NCBI GenBank assembly: GCA_022827165.1
Contig: JAJDTN010000114.1
Location: 1-11,370, forward strand
From: Candidatus Latescibacterota bacterium
GTDB lineage: Bacteria; Latescibacterota; UBA2968; UBA8231
Reading direction: 5' to 3'
DNA length: 11,370 nt
Both the position numbers and the translations under genes were made by a program. Of the stretch, positions 6,446 through 11,370 are shown in pieces; within the stretch, counting starts at the first letter, position 1; every line of letters begins with the position of its first letter. The notes beneath the pieces are model-generated. The model worked only from the letters and a program-made list of their open reading frames with translations, was not told the origin of the DNA and made no database searches.

Positions 6446-7207
6446 CTACGGTACGGGCGGGCTTTCCGGGGAGCAATCGGCCGACCCGAGCGGCTCGTGC
6501 CCCAGCACCCGGCGGGCGTGTTCGGTGTCGCGGTAGCTGAGGCGGTTGTCGGAGACCGCGTAGAACACGTCGAAGCGGACCTCCGCCGGCGCCGTGACGC
6601 AACGCTCCACGAGGACGGCCACGTTCTCCTGGCTGCAGTACACGGACTGGTCCCGCCGCTCCAGGGCCCGGTCCTCGGGGCGGACGGCGCCGATGCGCAG
6701 GCAGATCACCGAGAGCCCGGTGGAATCCGAGTAGTGGCGGGCCAGGGCCTCGCCCCAGGCCTTGGTGCAGCCGTAGAGGCCCGCCGGCCGCGGCGGGGTC
6801 TCGTGGGTGAGCATGGCCCAGGAGGCGGGGATGGCGGCGGGGTCCCCGGAGACCAGGCTCTGGTACGGCTCCTCCTGCTCCCAGCCCGAGACCACCGAGC
6901 CGCTGCTGGCGTAGACCACGCGGGAGACCCCGGCCTGGCGCGACGCCTCGAGGACGTTGTAGGTGCCCACGACGTTGTTGCGCAGCAGGGTTTCCCAGTC
7001 GCCGCGGATCGCCGCCGCCAGATGGACGACCGCGTCCACCCCCTCGAAGGCGGGACGGATGGCGTCGAGGTCGGCGATGTCCGCCCGGTGGCAGGGGACT
7101 CCCTCCACGGGGCGGCGGTTCAGGGCCGACAGCTCGAAGCGGCCCTCCAGTTGCCGGCGCACGGCGCCGCCGATGAGGCCGCTCATGCCGGTGATCAGCA
7201 CCTTCAT
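6446..7207 (-). CDS. NAD(P)-dependent epimerase/dehydratase (extended SDR, uronate-dehydrogenase-like)
   Basis: A 253-residue short-chain dehydrogenase/reductase of the extended type. The Rossmann glycine motif TGMSGLIG is at residues 6-13, DAVVHLAAAI at 58-67, NNVVGTYNVLEASR at 77-90, active-site serines in VVYASSG (S101/S102), and the catalytic Y145-x-x-x-K149 in YGCTKAWGE. The short length and the general run of motifs recall uronate dehydrogenase and similar sugar-acid enzymes; the substrate is not established by the sequence. The frame extends upstream to 7345 without family character, so ATG 7207 starting MKVLITG is chosen. No clear Shine-Dalgarno precedes it, so a leaderless or weakly initiated message is possible. 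The selenoprotein gene begins 20 bases after its stop, which suggests an operon. The gene is divergent from the medium-chain dehydrogenase at 7302. Confidence 0.9.
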   Translation of the reverse strand: MKVLITGMSGLIGGAVRRQLEGRFELSALNRRPVEGVPCHRADIADLDAIRPAFEGVDAVVHLAAAIRGDWETLLRNNVVGTYNVLEASRQAGVSRVVYASSGSVVSGWEQEEPYQSLVSGDPAAIPASWAMLTHETPPRPAGLYGCTKAWGEALARHYSDSTGLSVICLRIGAVRPEDRALERRDQSVYCSQENVAVLVERCVTAPAEVRFDVFYAVSDNRLSYRDTEHARRVLGHEPLGSADCSPESPPVP

Positions 7208-7301
7208 GGCGCACAAGACTCGTCCACGCTCCCGGGCGGCGCCAGTCCCGCGGGTCCCGCCGTTGGCCGCCGCAGCCCATCCCGCCCTACCTTTGGCCGC
7301 C

Positions 7302-8273
7302 ATGGCCACCATGCTCAGAGCCGCCAAGCACGATGGCGTCGGCAACGTCGTCGTCGAGCGCGTCGAGGTCCCCCGGCCCGGCGAGGGCGAGGTCCTCGTG
7401 CGCCTGCAGGCTTCCCTGATCAGCCGCGGCTCCGAGATCGGCGGCCGCTACCTGAGCGAGACCGCCGTCGACCCGTCGCGCATGGGCTACTCCGCCGCCG
7501 GTGTCGTCGCCGAGGCGGGACCGGGCGTCGACGATCCCGCCCCCGGGGACCGGGTCGTCGTCTCCGCGCCCCACGCCGAGTACGTCATCGGTCAGGCCGG
7601 CGCGCCCCCCACCCGTCCCTCCATCACTCCCCTGCCCGACGAGGTCGGCTTCGAGGCCGCCACCTTCCTGCCCCTGACCACGAGCAGCCTGGCCTGGGCC
7701 GACAGCGCCATGATCGGGCCCCGGGACAGCGTCGTCATCCTCGGCCAGGGGCTGGTGGGCAGCATCCTGCTGCAGGTGGTGCGCCAGCGGCAGACGGGAC
7801 GGCTGGTGGCCGTGGACGGGCTGGAGCGCCGCTGCCGGCTGGCCGGACGCATCGCCGACGACGTCGTCGACTGCTCGCGCCAGGATCCGGTGGAGGCGGT
7901 GCGGCGGCTCTGCCCCGGGGGGGCGGATGTGGTCATCGACTGCGTCGGCGGCGGCGCCGGGGTGCAGTCCTTCGCACAGGCCCAGCAGATGTGCGCCGAC
8001 GGCGGCGTGATCCAGCTCGTCGGGCTCTACCACCGGCAGCCCCTGCCCCTCGACGCCGGACGCGTCATGGGCAAACTGGTCGTCGGCGGCATCCGCACCC
8101 CGAAACCCCGGGGCGAGTACAGCCGCGACGCCGCGCGCTTCCTGGCGGACGGGCACCTGGCCACCGGCGACATGATCACCCACCGCTTCCCCCTGCAGGA
8201 GGCGAAGCAGGCCTTCGACCTGCTCGTCGACGACCTGGGCTCGGCCCTGGGCGTGCTCTTCGTCTACGGATAG
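7302..8273 (+). CDS. Medium-chain dehydrogenase/reductase (zinc-type alcohol dehydrogenase family, zinc ligands not evident)
   Basis: A 323-residue MDR-family oxidoreductase. The GroES-like N-terminal half has VPRPGEGEVLVRLQASLISRGSE (24-45), then GYSAAGVVAEAG (62-73) and PGDRVVV (81-87). The Rossmann half has VVILGQGLVGS with GxGxxG at 148-153. An Asp at 172 ends the second strand (LVAVD), which favours NAD over NADP. The Cys that usually binds catalytic zinc is replaced in the region ISRGSE, and the four-Cys structural-zinc lobe is absent, so this looks like a zinc-independent branch, of the kind in which BchC-like enzymes also carry an IS-x-GTE motif. Substrate unknown. ATG 7302 is chosen; ATG 7311 is equally possible, and neither has a good Shine-Dalgarno. 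The molybdoenzyme gene starts 24 bases after the stop, suggesting cotranscription. Confidence 0.88.
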   Translation: MATMLRAAKHDGVGNVVVERVEVPRPGEGEVLVRLQASLISRGSEIGGRYLSETAVDPSRMGYSAAGVVAEAGPGVDDPAPGDRVVVSAPHAEYVIGQAGAPPTRPSITPLPDEVGFEAATFLPLTTSSLAWADSAMIGPRDSVVILGQGLVGSILLQVVRQRQTGRLVAVDGLERRCRLAGRIADDVVDCSRQDPVEAVRRLCPGGADVVIDCVGGGAGVQSFAQAQQMCADGGVIQLVGLYHRQPLPLDAGRVMGKLVVGGIRTPKPRGEYSRDAARFLADGHLATGDMITHRFPLQEAKQAFDLLVDDLGSALGVLFVYG

Positions 8274-8297
8274 CGGCCGCAGCCGCCGGGAGACCCC

Positions 8298-9596
8298 ATG
8301 CCCGAATCGAACCACGCGCTGGAGCCGGAGAGGCTGCGCCACCTGCTGGAGGAGAACGGCGCCCGCGGGGAGGCGCTGGACCGCTTCGACCGCATGACCT
8401 CGCGGCGGGGGTTCCTGTCGTCGGTGGGCAAAGGCGCGGCGCTGGCCGGCCTCGGCGTTTTCGGCGCCGGCCCCGACGCGGCGGTGCGGGGTCTCTTCGG
8501 CCGCGGGCTCATCCCGGGGGCCTGGGCGGCCGGGGACGGACTGCCCAAGCCGGAGATGATCGTCCACTCCGAGGAGCCCTTCAACGGCGAGTTCCCCCCC
8601 CATCTGCTCGGCGACGCGGTGACGCCCACGAGCCGCCACTTCGTGCGCAACAACGGCGGCATCCCCGAACGCGCCCGCAGCCGCGACCTGCAGGACTGGA
8701 AGCTGACCGTCGACGGCGAGGTCCGCTCGCCGCGCGCCTTCTCCTACGACGATCTGGGCCGCCTGCCGCAGGTCACGCGCCGGCTGGTGGTCGAGTGCGC
8801 CGGCAACGGCCGCAGCCTCTTCGCCCCCGCCGTGGGCGGCACCCAGTGGGTCCGCGGCGCCGTGGCCTGCAGCGAGTGGACGGGCGTGCGCCTGCGCGAC
8901 GTGCTCCAGGCCGCCGGGCTGACGGAGAAGGCCGTGTACCTCGGCAACCACGGCGAGGACGAGCCGCCGTTCTCGCGGGGCATCCCCGTGGACAAGGCGA
9001 TGGACGAGCACACCCTCATCGCCCTCAAGATGAACGGCGAGCCCCTGCCCGCGGCCCACGGCTTCCCGGCGCGCCTGCTGGTCCCGGGCTGGATCGGCAG
9101 CTCCATGCAGAAGTGGCTCCACCGCATCCAGGTCCGCGACACCGTCCACGACTCCCGGCACATGAGCGGCTATTCCTACCGCGTGCCGGCCTATCCCGTC
9201 GCCCCCGGCCACAAGCCGCCGGAGTCGGACATGGCCATCGCCACCTCGTGGCGGGTCAAGTCCCTCATCACCGCTCCCGCGCCGGAGGCCGAAGTCCAGC
9301 GGGGCCTTCCGCTGCGGGTCAGGGGACACGCCTGGGCCGGCGAGGGCCAGGTGGCCCGGGTGCTCGTCTCCACCGACTTCGGCGTCCACTGGCAGGAGAC
9401 GCGGCTGACCCCGCCGGCCAACCGCTACGCCTGGTACGGCTGGTCCGCCGAGCTGACCCTCGCAAACCGGGGCTACTACGAGATCTGGGCCCGCGCCTTC
9501 GACGCCGCGGGCAACGCCCAGCCCTTCCGCCAGCCCTGGAACCCCAAGGGCTACCTCGGCAACGTCATCCACCGGGTGCCGGTGCGGGTGGCCTGA
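8298..9596 (+). CDS. Tat-exported sulfite-oxidase-family molybdopterin oxidoreductase
   Basis: A 432-residue periplasmic molybdenum enzyme of the sulfite oxidase family. The twin-arginine signal is T-S-R-R-G-F-L (34-40) followed by a hydrophobic stretch, with probable cleavage after AWA near residue 77. The n-region before the twin arginines is unusually long (about 35 residues). The Moco domain has RHFVRNN (113-119), the ligand Cys167 in VVECAGNGR, and HGFPARLLVPGWIG (254-267) with K272 in MQKWL. The C-terminal Ig-like dimerisation domain is represented by VARVLVSTDFGVHW and YEIWARAFDAAGN. There is no heme motif (CxxCH), so electrons would pass to a separate carrier, as in SorT-type enzymes. 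Sulfite is the likeliest substrate but is unproven. The Shine-Dalgarno GGGAGA sits before ATG 8298. The stop codon lies inside one arm of a 17-bp inverted repeat. Confidence 0.92.
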   Translation: MPESNHALEPERLRHLLEENGARGEALDRFDRMTSRRGFLSSVGKGAALAGLGVFGAGPDAAVRGLFGRGLIPGAWAAGDGLPKPEMIVHSEEPFNGEFPPHLLGDAVTPTSRHFVRNNGGIPERARSRDLQDWKLTVDGEVRSPRAFSYDDLGRLPQVTRRLVVECAGNGRSLFAPAVGGTQWVRGAVACSEWTGVRLRDVLQAAGLTEKAVYLGNHGEDEPPFSRGIPVDKAMDEHTLIALKMNGEPLPAAHGFPARLLVPGWIGSSMQKWLHRIQVRDTVHDSRHMSGYSYRVPAYPVAPGHKPPESDMAIATSWRVKSLITAPAPEAEVQRGLPLRVRGHAWAGEGQVARVLVSTDFGVHWQETRLTPPANRYAWYGWSAELTLANRGYYEIWARAFDAAGNAQPFRQPWNPKGYLGNVIHRVPVRVA

Positions 9597-9676
9597 AGTC
9601 CATAGTGCCTACGTCCACAATTCAGATTAGATCCAATAGCCATCTCAAACGACCACGAGGGCACTATGGACTTCAG
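9593..9676. repeat. 17-bp perfect inverted repeat at the composition boundary
   Basis: CTGAAGTCCATAGTGCC (9593-9609) recurs as its exact reverse complement at 9660-9676, with 50 bases between. The left arm includes the molybdoenzyme stop codon; the right arm includes an ATG at 9666. There is no T-run after the right arm, so a classical terminator is unlikely. It lies exactly where G+C falls, so it may be a junction of an acquired segment, a regulatory hairpin or an assembly artefact. Confidence 0.85.
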
Positions 9677-9725
9677 CAATTCTGCGAATCAACAGGGGAG
9701 CATGCTGGATTGGCACCAGAGTTAG
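9666..9725 (+). other. Possible 19-codon leader ORF, or the displaced N-terminus of the HEPN gene
   Basis: ATG 9666 is preceded by GAGG at 5-bases spacing and opens a frame of 19 codons (MDFSNSANQQGSMLDWHQS) ending at TAG 9723-9725. It overlaps the proposed HEPN start in a different frame. It may be a leader peptide with translational coupling, or the authentic N-terminus separated by a frameshift. It may also have no function. Confidence 0.25.
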
Positions 9726-11170
9726 AGAGGGCCCTGCGCAACTACCTGAGGCTACTTTCCATCAACCCGCCTCATCCCGCCAATGATAGGGTCCGCCAGA
9801 TCCGCACCGTGGCCGAGAGAAGCGAACGCACACCACAGTTTTCTCACTTGGCGAAGGAAACCAAGGCTAGCTTTGCTAAGAATCCCGACCGCGAAGGAGA
9901 TGAGAGTTGGCGATTCAGCGTTCACCATGTCCTTCGACGAGCAAGGATCTATACTGACGCGCTTGACGGCGTGCCTTCGGAGGACCTCTTGCAGAGGTTC
10001 GCTGCCGCCTTCACACGAAAGGAGATCACGACTGACATCCTGGCTCCTCTGGAATCTGTCCAATTCTCTGGTGATGTCTGCCTCGACTTCGACGCCTTCC
10101 GGGTAACGAAGTTCTCCAAGGAGGAGTTGAGTAAGGTCACTGAGAGTGACACTCGTGATATCTTCTATCCAGATTCGACGCTGGATATGCGCCTGCTCAG
10201 CCAATACTGGTGGCTTGTCGTTAGAGAGAGAGGTGAGCCCGGATATGCAGGCCAGTGTCTTTCGATTAAGGTTGATTTCGGAGAGCAGCCTGTTGAGCGT
10301 TTCTGTAGAGAATTCCCATCTAGTGTTCATCATGCCCTACGATCACTTGTCCTCTATGACTGGAACTGCGATCGTATCCTCGCAGACCAGAAAGACATCG
10401 ACCGATACCTTCCCGAGGGCCAGGACGGCTGGTTCAGATTTTCCCTCCCTTTTATCCTCCGGTCGGGAGGAAGCCCATTTGGTCCCCCCGATAGAGCACC
10501 AGACCTTTCCCACCTTTCCCTTGAGCCTGTCTTCGACCCCAACGGTGATGAGTATGGCGAACGTCCTATTTCCGACATCCACCCTGGCGTCACGTCATTC
10601 TCCCGCAGCATTGCCGAGTACGAGAGTCAGCTAGACACAATTCTAGACACAATTCGTTCTCGGAATGCTCAAGCCACGGAGTGGCACTTCGTTGACGTAG
10701 CACTCAGCTATCTGATCAAGGCGTTCTTTGCGGATGGACTCGATCAACTTCTTTGGCACATAGCGGCAATCGAGGCCCTGCTGGGGGAGAGCCAAGAGAG
10801 ACTGACCGAGACGCTCGCCCGAAGATGCGGATTGATCTTGGGCTCCTCCAATGAAGACCGTAAGAGAGTCCGTAAGTCATTCAAGAAGTTATACGATCTT
10901 CGGTGCGACCTTGTGCACGGAAAGACGAAGCAGAGCAATGCTCAGGAGGGGCATCTTGCCATTGCCAGGAACCTAGCTCGTGATGTACTTATCTGGTTCC
11001 TGCAGTACTTGTGCTTCCTGGCTGAGGATCTCCCAGCAGGCGATCGGCGCCTGCCGAAGCGTGCTGAACTCCTTGCTGCACTCGAGACGAAGGAAGATAG
11101 TCGCAAGCGTGTCTCATACTTGCTGAGCCGTGTACCAGGTAGCTTTCCGAGGAAGCGGTGCTGGGACTAG
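9710..11170 (+). CDS. ApeA-type HEPN-domain protein, candidate defence ribonuclease
   Basis: About 486 residues from a proposed TTG start. The C-terminal third has the ApeA-like HEPN pattern: DQLLWHIAAIEALLGE, a helix with LARRCGLILG, then KKLYDLRCDLVHGK containing the HEPN R-x4-H motif (R398, H403). In characterised HEPN ribonucleases these residues cleave RNA, and ApeA-type proteins act in phage defence. The N-terminal 300 residues, rich in W/F/Y and charged residues, show no motif I recognise. The start is uncertain. TTG 9710 has AGGGGAG ten bases upstream; GTG 9605 lies in frame inside the inverted repeat; no in-frame ATG occurs until deep in the protein. Codon use (CTA, ATA, TTA, AGA) and low G+C differ from every neighbour, pointing to horizontal transfer. 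It stands alone: no toxin/antitoxin partner or CRISPR is nearby. An abortive-infection role is inference from family. Confidence 0.78.
   Translation: MAPELERALRNYLRLLSINPPHPANDRVRQIRTVAERSERTPQFSHLAKETKASFAKNPDREGDESWRFSVHHVLRRARIYTDALDGVPSEDLLQRFAAAFTRKEITTDILAPLESVQFSGDVCLDFDAFRVTKFSKEELSKVTESDTRDIFYPDSTLDMRLLSQYWWLVVRERGEPGYAGQCLSIKVDFGEQPVERFCREFPSSVHHALRSLVLYDWNCDRILADQKDIDRYLPEGQDGWFRFSLPFILRSGGSPFGPPDRAPDLSHLSLEPVFDPNGDEYGERPISDIHPGVTSFSRSIAEYESQLDTILDTIRSRNAQATEWHFVDVALSYLIKAFFADGLDQLLWHIAAIEALLGESQERLTETLARRCGLILGSSNEDRKRVRKSFKKLYDLRCDLVHGKTKQSNAQEGHLAIARNLARDVLIWFLQYLCFLAEDLPAGDRRLPKRAELLAALETKEDSRKRVSYLLSRVPGSFPRKRCWD
10631..10654 (+). repeat. 12-bp perfect tandem duplication inside the HEPN gene
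   Basis: CTAGACACAATT occurs twice back to back, at 10631-10642 and 10643-10654. It is in frame and duplicates L-D-T-I in a helical segment just before the HEPN domain. Identity at every base, including third positions, suggests a recent duplication. Confidence 0.85.
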
Positions 11171-11370
11171 AAAACCCCTGAATTGAGCTGGGTGGTGGGA
11201 CCGCATTGGGTGATCGATCGCGCCATTCCCCTGAGCTCCGAGGAGATACCGTGACTGGGAGAAGCGGAGCATTGCGGAGACACTCGTTACGTGCGCCCGT
11301 ACCTCGGCGCTGGCCATACCCGGCGAGTTCAGCGGTGCCCGCCTGCCAGCGTCGCCAACGGCGTGCGGCC

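Noticed and set aside
7287..9572. Long minus-strand frame (761 codons) opposite the MDR and molybdoenzyme genes
   Set aside because: A shadow frame with low-complexity composition; the plus strand has clear MDR and Moco motifs.
9594..9605. UGA of the sulfite-oxidase-type gene as a second Sec codon, because a hairpin overlaps it
   Set aside because: Readthrough would meet TAG at 9603-9605 after two codons, the hairpin arm overlaps the stop rather than following it with a short loop, and the protein is already full length.
9593..9676. Inverted repeat as a transcription terminator for the MDR-molybdoenzyme operon
   Set aside because: The loop is 50 bases, the left arm lies within the coding sequence and no T-tract follows the right arm, so an intrinsic terminator is a poor fit.
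6497..11170. A single open frame of 1557 codons across the right half of the window
   Set aside because: Only its last part (from about 9710) is a real gene. The rest is antisense to the epimerase and out of frame with the two dehydrogenase-region genes; its Arg/Pro/Gly-rich composition is typical of GC-rich shadows.
11114..11317. Minus-strand frame of 67 codons over the right end
   Set aside because: It overlaps the end of the HEPN gene, has no ribosome site or recognisable motif, and is short enough to be chance.
11251..11370. GTG at 11251 with AGGAG upstream opening a frame to the window edge
   Set aside because: The 40 codons give an Arg/Ala/Pro-rich sequence with no recognisable pattern, typical of a wrong frame in GC-rich DNA; more sequence to the right would be required.

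Overview
The window is a stretch of high-G+C bacterial chromosome. It looks Gram-negative: there is a probable lipoprotein, a Tat-exported molybdoenzyme and a TolB-type propeller. The sequence does not fix the phylum. A sampled core line (4081-4140) is 41/60 G+C. Near the right end the composition drops sharply; line 10621-10680 is 29/60 G+C. This marks the last gene as foreign to its surroundings.

The centrepiece is a selenocysteine (Sec) decoding locus. selA (2657-4066) and selB (4063-6006) overlap by four bases and are followed after 19 bases by selC, the tRNA-Sec with anticodon UCA (6026-6121), then by a strong hairpin terminator. Converging on that terminator from the other strand is a small gene that ordinary ORF calling cuts in two. 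It is a 75-residue SelW-like (Rdx family) selenoprotein with a C-S-S-U motif. Its in-frame UGA (6389-6387) is followed 14 bases later by a perfect 7-bp hairpin with a GGUCU loop, which is what a bacterial SECIS element looks like. Decoding machinery and a client therefore sit side by side; only selD (selenophosphate synthetase) is missing from the window.

Layout. 1-954 (-): leucine-rich-repeat plus TolB/PD40-propeller probable lipoprotein, running off the left edge. 972-2447 (-): Cys-type sulfatase without a signal peptide, apparently in one operon with the lipoprotein. 2448-2656: divergent regulatory region with palindromes, a tandem repeat and a likely selA promoter. 2657-6121 (+): selA-selB-selC. 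6128-6179: terminator. 6198-7207 (-): the selenoprotein, downstream of and probably cotranscribed with a short-chain dehydrogenase/epimerase. 7302-9596 (+): a medium-chain dehydrogenase followed by a Tat-exported sulfite-oxidase-type molybdoenzyme. 9593-9676: a 17-bp perfect inverted repeat at the point where base composition changes. 9710-11170 (+): an ApeA-type HEPN-domain protein, a candidate defence gene. 11171-11370: no gene I can support.

The selABC block makes Sec-tRNA and delivers it to the ribosome at the SECIS of the neighbouring selenoprotein, and presumably at other selenoprotein mRNAs elsewhere in the genome. The sulfatase and sulfite-oxidase-type genes give the flanks a loose sulfur/redox flavour, but nothing in the sequence ties them functionally to selenium use.
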